DNA from: Pandoraea cepalis
Lineage (GTDB): Bacteria > Pseudomonadota > Gammaproteobacteria > Burkholderiales > Burkholderiaceae
DNA: 64,000 nt
NCBI RefSeq assembly: GCF_902459665.1
Contig: NZ_CABPSL010000012.1
Coordinates: 98,901-162,900 of the forward strand
Reading direction: 5' to 3'
Positions 55,994 to 64,000 of this stretch are shown piece by piece. Numbering within the stretch: position 1 is the first letter of the stretch; every line of letters begins with the position of its first letter. The notes under the pieces were generated by a model. It was not told the origin of the DNA, searched no databases, and saw only the letters and a program-made list of their open reading frames with translations. The position numbers and the translations under genes were made by a program.

Positions 55994-56665
55994 ATGCGCA
56001 TACTCATAGTCGAAGACGAGCCCAAAATGGCCGCCTACCTCAGGAAGGGTCTGATGGAGGCAAGCTATACCGTCGACACGGCGAACAACGGCAAAGACGC
56101 GCTGTTTCTCGCGCTGCACGAAGATTTCGATCTGATCGTGCTTGACGTGATGCTCCCGGAACTGGATGGCTTCGAAGTCCTCAAGCGCCTGCGTATACAA
56201 AAGCAGACGCCCGTGCTTCTGCTGACGGCGCGGGACACCGTGGAAGACAAGGTGACCGGCCTGGAGCTGGGTGCGGACGACTATCTGTCGAAACCGTTCG
56301 CCTACGCGGAATTCCTGGCCCGGATTCGATCACTCCTGCGGCGTGCTCCACGGGGTGTGCGAGACACGCTGGTCATCGCGGATCTTGAAATCGACCTGAT
56401 CAAGCGCCGTGTGCGCAGGGGGCAGATCCGGGTCGACCTCACGGCGCAGGAATTCTCTCTGCTTCAGTTGCTGGCCGAGCGCCAGGGCGAGGTGCTGACG
56501 CGAACGTTCATTACCTCGCAGATATGGGACATGAACTTCGACAGTGACACGAACGTCGTCGATGTCGCCGTCAAGCGGCTGCGCGCCAAGATCGACAATG
56601 CCTTCGAGAACAAGCTGCTGCACACGGTCCGTGGGATGGGCTACGTGCTCGAGGATCGCTCGTGA
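55994..56665 (+). CDS. copR: Copper-responsive response regulator
   Basis: A 223-residue OmpR-type regulator: receiver Asp in [13 protein letters not shown], the Lys in [11 protein letters not shown], then a winged helix ([27 protein letters not shown]). It is coupled to the sensor kinase by overlapping stop and start, lies 124 bases after copD, and is expected to bind the CopR box upstream of copA. Confidence 0.93.
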   Translation: MRILIVEDEPKMAAYLRKGLMEASYTVDTANNGKDALFLALHEDFDLIVLDVMLPELDGFEVLKRLRIQKQTPVLLLTARDTVEDKVTGLELGADDYLSKPFAYAEFLARIRSLLRRAPRGVRDTLVIADLEIDLIKRRVRRGQIRVDLTAQEFSLLQLLAERQGEVLTRTFITSQIWDMNFDSDTNVVDVAVKRLRAKIDNAFENKLLHTVRGMGYVLEDRS

Positions 56666-58062
56666 GCTTCGACGCCAGGCCCTACTCCCTGCTGCGCCGT
56701 CTGACGGTGGCGTTTTCGACGGTCGCCATACTCGTATTCGCCCTGGTGGGCACGTTCCTCTATGATTCGTTGGCCACCGAGCTGCAGCGGCGCGACGACA
56801 TCGAAATTACCGGCAAGCTGAACCAGTTCCTCCAGCTCATTCGCGATCAGGGCTCGATGGCGGCGATAAGGTCCAATCCGGCACTCTTCCACGAGGTGCT
56901 GCTCTCGCACCCTGGCGTCTATCTCGGCATCTTCGACGAGAACAACACGCCGCTCGTGGAACACTCGGACGCGGAGGCAGTAGACCTGTTGCCGGTAGCG
57001 ACGTCGCACCACGCTTTGGGTGTGCCCTTTACTTGTGAGCCTGCGGGAATCGGCCTGTCGCGATGTATCTCCGGGCAGGCGGTGTTGCCGGGGGGCGGCA
57101 CGGTTCGTGTCTCGCTTGTGCGCGCAGCGTCCGAGCGCCGATCTCTGCTCGACAGGTACCGCATTGACGTACTTCTCGCGATGGCCGCAGGGGCGGTGTT
57201 GGTCGGCACGCTGGGGTATGCCATTACCAGACGAGGGTTCCGGCCGATCCGCAGCATCGGTCGCCAGACCTCGCGCATCGAAGCGCATAACCTCGGCGAG
57301 CGACTCGACATTCGGGGCGGACCGCTGGAGCTTCAGGACATCGCGCTGTCTGTGAATCGAATGCTGGACCGGCTGGAACGCGCATTTGTGAGACTTTCGC
57401 AATTTTCGTCCGATCTCGCGCACGATATGCGCACGCCGCTTGCCAACGTCATCAGTTCATCGCAAATCACGTTGTCGCGCACCCGCACGATCGAAGAGTA
57501 CGAAGCACTCATCGACTCCAACATCGAAGAATGCGAGCGGCTCCAGCGCATGACGGAAAATATGCTGTTCCTTGCTCGCACCGACAATGCCACACAGCAC
57601 TTGGCGCTTGGCACGCTCGATGCGCAAAGCGAACTGCTCAGGCTTGCGTCTTACTTTCAGGGACTGGCGGAGGAGGCTGGCGTCGACATCGTTGTCGAGG
57701 CAGACGCTCGCATCTGGGCGGACGCGGGCATGTTTCGGCGCGCCGTGAGCAACCTCGTATCGAACGCGCTGGCGCATGCCGTGGCCGGCACCGCCATTAC
57801 GCTTTGCGCCCATGAATCCTCGCACCACGCCATCGTCAGCGTGATGAACCTCGGGGAGTGCATCGCGCCCGAACATATCGAGAAAATTTTCGAGCGCTTC
57901 TATCGCGTCGATCCGTCTCGTCACGGATCCGCGAAGAACACGGGGCTTGGCCTGGCGATCGTCAAATCCATCGTGGAACTTCACCGCGGCAAGGTCGATG
58001 TCGTGAGCTCGGAGGGCAAAACCACCTTCATCTTGCTATTTCCGCGCCAACCGAGCGCATAG
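56662..58062 (+). CDS. copS: Copper-responsive sensor histidine kinase
   Basis: A 466-residue heavy-metal sensor kinase. The N-terminal helix ([19 protein letters not shown]), periplasmic sensor, second helix ([19 protein letters not shown]) and HAMP precede HisKA ([17 protein letters not shown]). The ATPase domain has [11 protein letters not shown] and [21 protein letters not shown] start at 56662 overlaps the copR stop. Confidence 0.92.
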   Translation: MSFDARPYSLLRRLTVAFSTVAILVFALVGTFLYDSLATELQRRDDIEITGKLNQFLQLIRDQGSMAAIRSNPALFHEVLLSHPGVYLGIFDENNTPLVEHSDAEAVDLLPVATSHHALGVPFTCEPAGIGLSRCISGQAVLPGGGTVRVSLVRAASERRSLLDRYRIDVLLAMAAGAVLVGTLGYAITRRGFRPIRSIGRQTSRIEAHNLGERLDIRGGPLELQDIALSVNRMLDRLERAFVRLSQFSSDLAHDMRTPLANVISSSQITLSRTRTIEEYEALIDSNIEECERLQRMTENMLFLARTDNATQHLALGTLDAQSELLRLASYFQGLAEEAGVDIVVEADARIWADAGMFRRAVSNLVSNALAHAVAGTAITLCAHESSHHAIVSVMNLGECIAPEHIEKIFERFYRVDPSRHGSAKNTGLGLAIVKSIVELHRGKVDVVSSEGKTTFILLFPRQPSA

Positions 58063-58080
58063 CGCCGCTCCCTCACCCCG

Positions 58081-58352
58081 TTACAAGACCACGGGCTTGT
58101 CGCTCAGCTCATTCGTGCCGCCGTCCCGTGCAGGGAAGTGTCGCCGCAGATGCCGGCCAACGGACTCGACGCCGGCGATGACACCGGCTTCGTATTCGCC
58201 TTTCTGAAAGGCGGCTTCCATCTGCCGGCACACGGCGCTCCATTCTCGCGCCCCGACTTTTTGATGGATGCCGCGATCCGCGACGATCTCGACGCTGCGA
58301 TCCGCCAGCAGCAGGTAAATCAGAACGCCAGTGTTGTGCTCGGTATCCCATA
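58081..58352 (-). pseudogene. TPM-domain protein, C-terminal part cut by IS1071
   Basis: The minus-strand translation WDTEHNTGVLIYLLLADRSVEIVADRGIHQ then EWSAVCRQMEAAFQKGEYEAGVIAGV is the C-terminal part of a TPM (YgcG-type) protein, ending in TAA at 58081. Its 5' part is missing because the open frame meets the IS1071 end at 58353. No start codon is present in the remaining part. Confidence 0.8.
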
Positions 58353-58353
58353 G

Positions 58354-61300
58354 GGGGTCTCCTCGTTTTCAGTGCAATAAGTGACGGTACGCAAAGCTAG
58401 CACTGGCGCGGGGGTGGTCTGGGTAGACCGTTGATTTCATTGACTTTCCTGTTCGCTTTGTAAACGGGTATGGTGGCCTCCCACTTTTGAGGTTCACGAT
58501 GCAGGGTTGGCACACAACGTTTTTGGGGATGCGTGGGCTCCCCCGCGATATCAGCGACTTCGAGATGAAGGCATTTTTCACCTTCGATGGTGCCGAGCGC
58601 GACGCAATCAATGCACGCCGAGGTGATTCCCACAAGCTTGGTCTGGCGCTCCATATTGGTTTCCTGCGCATGAGTGGGCGTTTGCTCGGTGCCTTTCGGG
58701 TAATTCCAGTAGCCTTGTGGCGCCACCTTGGCAACGAGCTTGGCATTGCAGCACCAGAAGTCGCCTCGCTGAGAGCCATGTATGAACGCGGGCGCACGCT
58801 ATTCGATCACCAACAAGTAGCCTGCACGGTCCTTGGATTCCAGTGGATGAGCGAGCACCAGCGCCGCTCACTGGTACGTGAACTGCGCGACGAAGTGGCG
58901 CGCTGCGCCGACCGCGATCAGCTACTCGTGCGGGCGCGTCAATGGCTGTACAAGAACAAGCTGGTGATCGTGCACGAGCGGGCAATTCGGACACTGATTG
59001 CGGCGGCACTTGCCCAGCTTGAAGTTGAAACAGGCACCGCCATCGCCGCCAGCGTTGATCCAGCAACACTTGATCGCTGGCGAGCCTCAGTTTCAGAGCT
59101 GCGCCCAGATGGACAAACCCAGCAGAGTTGGCTATGGGCTGCACCGGCGAAACACTCAACCCGCCAAATCAGCGAGGTACTGGAGCGCATCGACCTGCTT
59201 TACACGCTGGACGTTCATAAGCACCTGGCAGACATCCCCGATCTCATCTTGCGCCGCTACGCGCGCCGACTTGTCTCCAGGCCGCCCTCAGCCGGAGCCA
59301 AGATCAAAGAGCCAGCGCGCACCGTGGAGGTCGCATGCTTTCTTCGGTATTGCCTGTTCACCACCACAGACCAGTTGATCCTTATGGTGCAGCGCCGGAT
59401 CGCCGATCTGTGGCGTCAGGCTGCCGCCGATGTCCCCGCTACCGTCAATTGGGCCGCAATGTACAAAACGCTGCTCGGCGAACTTGTTGCCTTGAGCGCG
59501 CAAGGTGCGGTGCCAGATGCTGAGTTGCGTGCCCGTCTTGAAGCCTTGATCACCGAAACCCAGAAACGCAAACCACCGAGCAGGGCCTCCCTGGTCCGCG
59601 AGGGATTGATTGATGGAATTCGCCCCGTGCGGTCGTTGCTCGTCGCCATTGCAAAGCTGCCCTGGCAGGCCACCGGCGAGCATCCTGCCATCGAGTACCT
59701 TGCCAAGCTGCAAGCTTTATATCTCAAAGGATCCAGAAAGCTGCCAGTTGAAGTGGTGGCACCAAGTCTGGGAATGATCTGGCAGGTTTCGATCTCCAGC
59801 CCAGACCGGGAACGGGCGTTTCAGGCGTTGGAGGTGGCCACCCTGTTTGCCCTGCGCCGCGCGGTGCGCAATGGCTCGGTCTGGATTGAGCACAGCCTGA
59901 GCTTTCGGGGTCGTGCGCGCTTGTTCTTCACGGACGAGCGTTGGCAGGCAGAGTCCAAGAAACACTATGCCCGTCTATCGTTACCCAGCAAGGCTGCCAC
60001 TTTCTTGAAGCCTTTGCTGGCCAGAGTAACTGCCGGTGTCGATGCGGTGGCCGCTGCAGCCCGCAGTGGCGTACTGCGCGTGGATGATGAACTCCATTTG
60101 TCGCCATTGCCCGCAGAGGACGAAGACCCAGAAGTGACCAAGCTGCGCGCGGCTTTGGATCACCGCATCGGTGAGGTTCAATTGCCGGAAGTGATTCTGG
60201 CCGTTGACGCCCAGGTGCGCTTTAGCTGGATCATGCTCGGACGTGAGCCGCGCTCTACCGACGAGCTGCTGATGGTCTATGCCGGCATCATGGCCCACGG
60301 CACCAGTCTGACTGCGGTCGAATGCGCGCGCATGATTCCGCAATTGTCTGCCACCAGCATTCGCCAGGCCATGCGCTGGGCGCGGGACGAACGGCGTCTG
60401 AGCCAGGCCTGCCAGGCTGTGCTGGAATTCATGCAGCGACACCCGATTGCCGCCACCTGGGGGCGGTCCGATTTGGCATCTTCTGACATGATGACCATGG
60501 AGACCACCAAACGGGTGTGGCAAGCCCGGCTTGATCCTCGGCGCAACACACCTTCCATTGGAATCTACTCCCATGTAAAAGACCGGTGGGGCATCTTCCA
60601 TGCGCAGCCCTTTGTGCTCAATGAGCGCCAGGCGGGCGTGGCCATTGAAGGTGTCATCCGCCAAGAAAAGCTGGAGACCAGCCAGCTTGCTGTGGATACC
60701 CATGGCTACACCGACTTTGCCATGTCACATGCCCGTTTGCTTGGTTTTGATCTTTGCCCGCGGTTGAAGGAACTCAAACAGCGCCACCTCTTTGTGCCAC
60801 GCGGCACCAAAGTGCCCGCAGAAATCGCTGCGGTGTGCGAAGCCAATGTCGACGTCGCTTTGATCGAAAAGCATTGGGATAGTCTGGTGCACCTGGCAGC
60901 CTCGGTCATGAGCGGACATGCCAGTGCGGTGGCAGCTCTTGCGCGGTTCGGTTCTGCCGCCCAGGGCGATCCAATCTATGAGGCTGGCGTGCAATTGGGG
61001 CGGTTGCTGCGTACGGCGTTTTTGGCTGACTACTTTGTCAAGGACGCTTTCAGGAACGAGTTGCGCCGGGTGCTCAATCGGGGCGAGGCTGTTAACGCCC
61101 TCAAGCGCGCCATTTATACCGGCCGGATCAGCCCGGCGCAGGCCAAACGTGTCGATGAAATGCAGGCTGTGGCCGATGCGTTGAGCCTGATGGCCAACAT
61201 CGTGATGGCGTGGAATACCTCACAGATGCAGGCGGTCCTGGATCGCTGGTCGAACCGCCGCCAGGTCATTCCACCGGAACTGATCGGGAAGATTGCGCCC

Positions 61301-61557
61301 ACCAGGCTGGAGAGCATCAACTTGCGGGGTGTGTTTCGCTTCCCGGTTGACCGCTATGCTGACCAAATCCTGCCTTCGCGGCCAAATGCATCGATAACTG
61401 GCACCAATGGATGAAACCGACCACGGTTTGACGCCACGAATCGCAGATTTGAAAGTGAACAGGAAAGTCAATGAAATCAACGATCTACCAACACCACCTC
61501 CGCGCCAGTGCTAGCTTTTCGTACCGTCACTTATTGCACTGAAAACGAGGAGACCCC
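58354..61557. mobile_element. IS1071 (Tn3-family, 3204 bp)
   Basis: The two ends are inverted copies: GGGGTCTCCTCG at 58354 and its complement ending at 61557, with near identity for over 100 bases inward (for example CTAGCACTGGCGCGG and GTTGATTTCATTGACTTTCC on both sides). The length is 3204 bp and it carries only tnpA, which fits IS1071, known for its 3.2 kb size, 110-bp repeats and absence of a resolvase gene. The five bases outside are CATAG on the left and GATTG on the right, so there is no target-site duplication. Confidence 0.95.
58499..61414 (+). CDS. tnpA: Tn3-family transposase of IS1071
   Basis: A 971-residue Tn3-type DDE transposase, starting MQGWHTTFLGMRGLPRDISDFEM. The catalytic region includes DTHGYTDFAMSHARLLGFDLCPRL and the C-terminal acidic part of the family. 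ATG 58499 gives the known IS1071 TnpA length; a TTG at 58487 in the same frame is not needed. It lacks a partner resolvase, so cointegrates must be resolved by host recombination. Confidence 0.95.
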   Translation: MQGWHTTFLGMRGLPRDISDFEMKAFFTFDGAERDAINARRGDSHKLGLALHIGFLRMSGRLLGAFRVIPVALWRHLGNELGIAAPEVASLRAMYERGRTLFDHQQVACTVLGFQWMSEHQRRSLVRELRDEVARCADRDQLLVRARQWLYKNKLVIVHERAIRTLIAAALAQLEVETGTAIAASVDPATLDRWRASVSELRPDGQTQQSWLWAAPAKHSTRQISEVLERIDLLYTLDVHKHLADIPDLILRRYARRLVSRPPSAGAKIKEPARTVEVACFLRYCLFTTTDQLILMVQRRIADLWRQAAADVPATVNWAAMYKTLLGELVALSAQGAVPDAELRARLEALITETQKRKPPSRASLVREGLIDGIRPVRSLLVAIAKLPWQATGEHPAIEYLAKLQALYLKGSRKLPVEVVAPSLGMIWQVSISSPDRERAFQALEVATLFALRRAVRNGSVWIEHSLSFRGRARLFFTDERWQAESKKHYARLSLPSKAATFLKPLLARVTAGVDAVAAAARSGVLRVDDELHLSPLPAEDEDPEVTKLRAALDHRIGEVQLPEVILAVDAQVRFSWIMLGREPRSTDELLMVYAGIMAHGTSLTAVECARMIPQLSATSIRQAMRWARDERRLSQACQAVLEFMQRHPIAATWGRSDLASSDMMTMETTKRVWQARLDPRRNTPSIGIYSHVKDRWGIFHAQPFVLNERQAGVAIEGVIRQEKLETSQLAVDTHGYTDFAMSHARLLGFDLCPRLKELKQRHLFVPRGTKVPAEIAAVCEANVDVALIEKHWDSLVHLAASVMSGHASAVAALARFGSAAQGDPIYEAGVQLGRLLRTAFLADYFVKDAFRNELRRVLNRGEAVNALKRAIYTGRISPAQAKRVDEMQAVADALSLMANIVMAWNTSQMQAVLDRWSNRRQVIPPELIGKIAPTRLESINLRGVFRFPVDRYADQILPSRPNASITGTNG

Positions 61558-62790
61558 GATTGGGAGGTATTGATTCGCGATGCCCACGTCGGCTATATCG
61601 ACTGGGACGAGTTCGAACGCAACCAGGTCACGCTCAGGCAGAGTGCCACCAATTTCTGCGATGGCGCCCGGGGCGCAATGCCGCGCGAAGGCGTCGGACT
61701 GCTGCAGGGGCGCGTGATATGCGGCATATGCGGCAAGCGCATGCGCGTTAGATATCAGAGGGTGGCCAGCGCACTCGAGCCGTACTATGTGTGTCTTGCC
61801 GCGGCTGCACATCATGCTGACAAACCGTGCCAGTCAATACACGGGCGCGACGTGGACACGGCGATCAGCGCATTGCTGCTCCAGACTGTTGCGCCAGCGG
61901 CCATCGAGGTAGCTCTCGCCGTCGAGGACGAAATCGCTGGCCGCGTTGAACAGGCCGATGCGATGCGCACCAAGCAGTTGGAACGAGCGCGTTACGACGC
62001 CGAGCTCGCCCGTCGACGTTACATGAATGTTGATCCCGCCAACAGGATGGTCGCTGACGCGTTGGAAGCCGACTGGAATGCCCGCCTTCGGCAGTTAGAT
62101 AGTCTGCAGCAAGAACACGAGCGCCAACGCAAGGCCGACCAGCGCTTGCTTGCGGACGAAGCGCGTGCGCGCATTCGAGCTCTGGCCGCTGACTTCTCCG
62201 TGGTCTGGAACGACAAGCGTATTGAATCTGTTGAACGCAAACGCATGCTCGGCCTCCTCATTGAAGACGTCACACTTATAAAAGCTGAACAGATCGCGGT
62301 CCACGTTCGCTTCCGTGGCGGTCAAACAACCTCCCTGATGGTCGACAAACGTAAGCCCATCGCCTTGATTCGCAAGACGCTGACCGAGATTGTTGCGAAG
62401 ATCGACGAGTTGCTCGAAACCTGCTCTGACCGTCAGGTTGCCGCGCGCCTCAATGAGCTGGGCTATAAGAACTGGAGAGGTGAGTCCTTTACGCACAAGA
62501 AGGTCATCAATATCCGCAATGCTTATAAACTTAAAAGTCGATTCACGCGCCTACGAGAGCGCGGAATGCTCACCGCCAACGAACTCGCCGCACAACTCGG
62601 TGTGTGCCCGACCACAATCTATCAGTGGGGACAAAGCGGGTTCTTGCGCCAACATCGTTATGGCAATCTACATCGCTGTCTCTTCGAACCCGTTGGCAAT
62701 GTCGTCCTCGTCAAGGGGCAAGGTGGTCGCTACAGTTCCACCGCTCCGACGCTTACTCCTGCTCAATCAGCCACACAAGGTGCAATGTGA
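61558..62790 (+). pseudogene. Large serine recombinase lacking its catalytic N terminus
   Basis: From the IS1071 edge the frame reads WEVLIRDAHVGYIDWDEFERNQVTLRQ, the recombinase domain of large serine integrases. A zinc-ribbon (GRVICGICGKRMRVRYQ ... YYVCLAAAAHHADKPCQSI), a coiled-coil and a C-terminal helix-turn-helix (LTANELAAQLGVCPTTIYQWGQSG) follow. The N-terminal resolvase domain with the catalytic Ser is missing, removed at the IS1071 junction. Confidence 0.9.
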
Positions 62791-62793
62791 AAC

Positions 62794-63498
62794 CTACGCC
62801 TTACTTTGCGGGCTGCACACTGGCGTCGTCAACGGCTTCAGGCCGATGTCGGCAGCAAAGGCGCGGGTCTTCTCCGCGATGTAACCCGAGCCGTTATCCG
62901 TCAGCCATTCGATTTGCTCGGGGGCCTTCAGGGTGCCGCCGAAGCGATGCTCCACGGCAGCGAGCATAACGTCGCGCACGATGTCGCCACTGTGGCCGCC
63001 AGTCGTCGCGGCCCAGCTCATCGCCTCGCTGTCGCGGTCGCAGCAGTCCAACGCAAAGGTCACGCGCAGCGGCTCGCCGTTGTCGCAGCGAAACTCGAAG
63101 CCGTCGGAACACCAGCGTTGATTGCTCTTGGCCACTGCAACCTTGCCTTCGTGCCGGCGCTGTGCACGCGGCGGCATTGGCCTGCGCTCAAGCAGCAAAC
63201 CGTGCACGCGCATGACGCGATAGACGCGCTTAACGTTCACCGGAGCCGAGCCTTGGTTCTCCCGCTCGTTTCGAAGCTTGCCCCAGACTCGTCGATAACC
63301 CCAGCTCGGCAAGTGCGCAACGATGCGCTGGATTTCTTCTGCCAACCCAGCATCGTTGGTTTGCCGAGCCGTGCGCCTATCGCACCAATCGGCAGGTCGA
63401 GCCAGCTTTGCCGCCACATTCGAGCGCGCTACGCCGAGAACTTCACAGACCTGCTTCACTGGTCGTCCCCCGGCAATGATGGCGAGCGCGCAATCCAT
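62794..63498 (-). pseudogene. IS3-family OrfB transposase, 3'-truncated
   Basis: The frame carries the helix-turn-helix-like [50 protein letters not shown], then the DDE part with WCSDGFEFRCDNGEPLRVTFALDCCDRD and WLTDNGSGYIAEKTRAFAADIGL. It ends prematurely after CSPQS. The final Glu of the catalytic triad is therefore lost and the transposase cannot be active alone. Confidence 0.85.
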
Positions 63499-63902
63499 TT
63501 TTTTGCTCGGCCATATTCGACGGCTTCGCGAAGGATTTCCGCTTCCATCGTTTTCTTGCCCAGCAATCGTTGCAGTTCCTTGATTTGCTTCAGAGCGTCG
63601 GCCAACTCCGAGGCCGGCACCACCTCTTCGCCAGCGCTCACCGCCGACAGGCTGCCATCCTGATAGAGCTTGCGCCAATGAAACAACTGATTCGGATTCA
63701 CGCCGTGGACGCGGGCCACCATCGAGACCGTCTTGCCCGGCTCGAGGCTCTCCCTGACCATCGCCACTTTCTCTTCTACCGACCACCGCCGCCGGCGCTC
63801 GGGTCCCGTCAATACATCCATCACTTCTTGATTGGTGTTAGTCAAAAACACAGTCGTATGCCTACCCGCTATTGTAAGTGGGAGACTGTGTCCGGACTTT
63901 CA
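62800..63902 (-). mobile_element. IS3-family element (IS2-type), one end missing
   Basis: The minus-strand element has orfA and orfB with an A7 slippery tract between them. Its 5' end reads TGAAAGTCCGGACACAGTC (63884-63902), with the TG terminus of IS3 elements. At the other side orfB stops after TTPVCSPQS, where a complete transposase would continue for about 100 residues, so the 3' end is lost at about 62800. Confidence 0.8.
63456..63851 (-). CDS. IS3-family OrfA, helix-turn-helix protein
   Basis: A 131-residue OrfA with [55 protein letters not shown] and a leucine-zipper-like [27 protein letters not shown]. The A7 tract at 63498-63504 is the expected -1 slippage site producing OrfAB. ATG 63821 (MDVLTGP) is an alternative start. 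Confidence 0.88.
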   Translation of the reverse strand: MFLTNTNQEVMDVLTGPERRRRWSVEEKVAMVRESLEPGKTVSMVARVHGVNPNQLFHWRKLYQDGSLSAVSAGEEVVPASELADALKQIKELQRLLGKKTMEAEILREAVEYGRAKKWIARSPSLPGDDQ

Positions 63903-64000
63903 GGGGGCCGCTCCACCGCGGCAAGCGCTGTACGCAGCCGTTTAAGTGAATTACTGACGGCAGGCTGCGTCAGCCCCAGTTTTTCGCCGGCCGTCGATAC
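63903..64000 (-). pseudogene. LysR-type regulator, helix-turn-helix fragment
   Basis: The minus-strand frame VSTAGEKLGLTQPAVSNSLKRLRTALAAVERP is the LysR helix-turn-helix. It meets the IS3-type element at 63902 and runs off the window at the other side, so the gene is disrupted in its first quarter. Confidence 0.8.

Noticed and set aside
58138..58353. Plus-strand open frame starting MSPQMPANG
   Set aside because: It is the opposite strand of the TPM-domain fragment, whose minus-strand translation has clear family features.
58349..61562. Target-site duplication around IS1071
   Set aside because: The flanking pentamers CATAG and GATTG differ.

Overview
The window reads as the chromosome of a GC-rich betaproteobacterium of the order Burkholderiales. 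Pandoraea or a close Burkholderiaceae relative is my best guess, made from gene content and codon style rather than from any search. Bases 1 to about 33.9 kb are ordinary core-like chromosome. From about 34 kb to the end the sequence is accessory: a Tn7-like (Tni-type) transposition module, metal-resistance operons, many transposase scraps, an intact IS1071 and truncated genes.

Core part, left to right: the 3' part of an RND tripartite efflux operon (outer-membrane channel, adaptor, pump; 1-4983, minus strand). Next is an ArnT/GT39-type glycosyltransferase behind a two-component system (5301-9100), then metE (9483-11771). A plus-strand set follows: an FAD oxidoreductase, a VOC/glyoxalase protein and a Tat-exported molybdopterin-fold protein. 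A minus-strand pair encodes a membrane fatty-acid hydroxylase-like protein and a secreted beta-propeller. A PadR-type repressor and a 2,4-dienoyl-CoA reductase diverge across two palindromic operators. A membrane protein with a degenerate GGDEF domain follows.

A compact minus-strand lipid-modification block (21927-28877) joins two cyclopropane-synthase-like methyltransferases, a DUF1365 protein, an FAD amine-oxidase-like protein and a DUF1295 membrane protein to an ECF sigma factor and its anti-sigma factor. It looks like a membrane-lipid stress-response unit. A P-type ATPase and small exported proteins follow (29084-32953), with an FNR/ANR-like site between divergent genes.

The centre of interest is 33.9-43.8 kb. 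A near-canonical XerCD dif site (33956-33983; 24 of 28 bases identical to E. coli dif) marks the chromosome terminus. Fourteen bases away begins an array of GGACACAAA repeats that looks like a transposon end. Behind it lie a HAD hydrolase and a four-gene operon, tnsA-tnsB-tnsC-tniQ, whose genes overlap or lie within 10 bases. The tniQ-type protein (896 aa) has an N-terminal zinc-finger TniQ/TnsD-like part and a C-terminal tyrosine-recombinase-like part lacking most catalytic residues. A separate, apparently active tyrosine recombinase (41683-43662) is visibly homologous to that C-terminal half. I propose that the inactive recombinase half is a target-selection domain and that dif, itself a tyrosine-recombinase site, is the target. 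Inactivated tyrosine-recombinase selectors (TnsF, which targets comM) are known in Tn6022-like elements; a TniQ fusion used at dif would be a variation on that theme.

The rest is a metal-resistance and insertion-sequence patchwork: an orphan Xre/MbcA-type antitoxin, merR/merTP with a GDCCVxC protein but no merA, dmeRF (Co/Ni efflux), a frameshifted DUF1289 gene, IS5, IS110, IS3 and permease scraps, and a complete copABCD-copRS copper locus with a CopR/CusR box. A TPM-domain gene is cut by IS1071 (58354-61557, 3204 bp, long inverted repeats, no target-site duplication). On the other side of IS1071 lies a beheaded large serine recombinase. The window ends in an IS2-type IS3-family element inserted into a LysR-type regulator. 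No rRNA, tRNA or CRISPR array was recognised.
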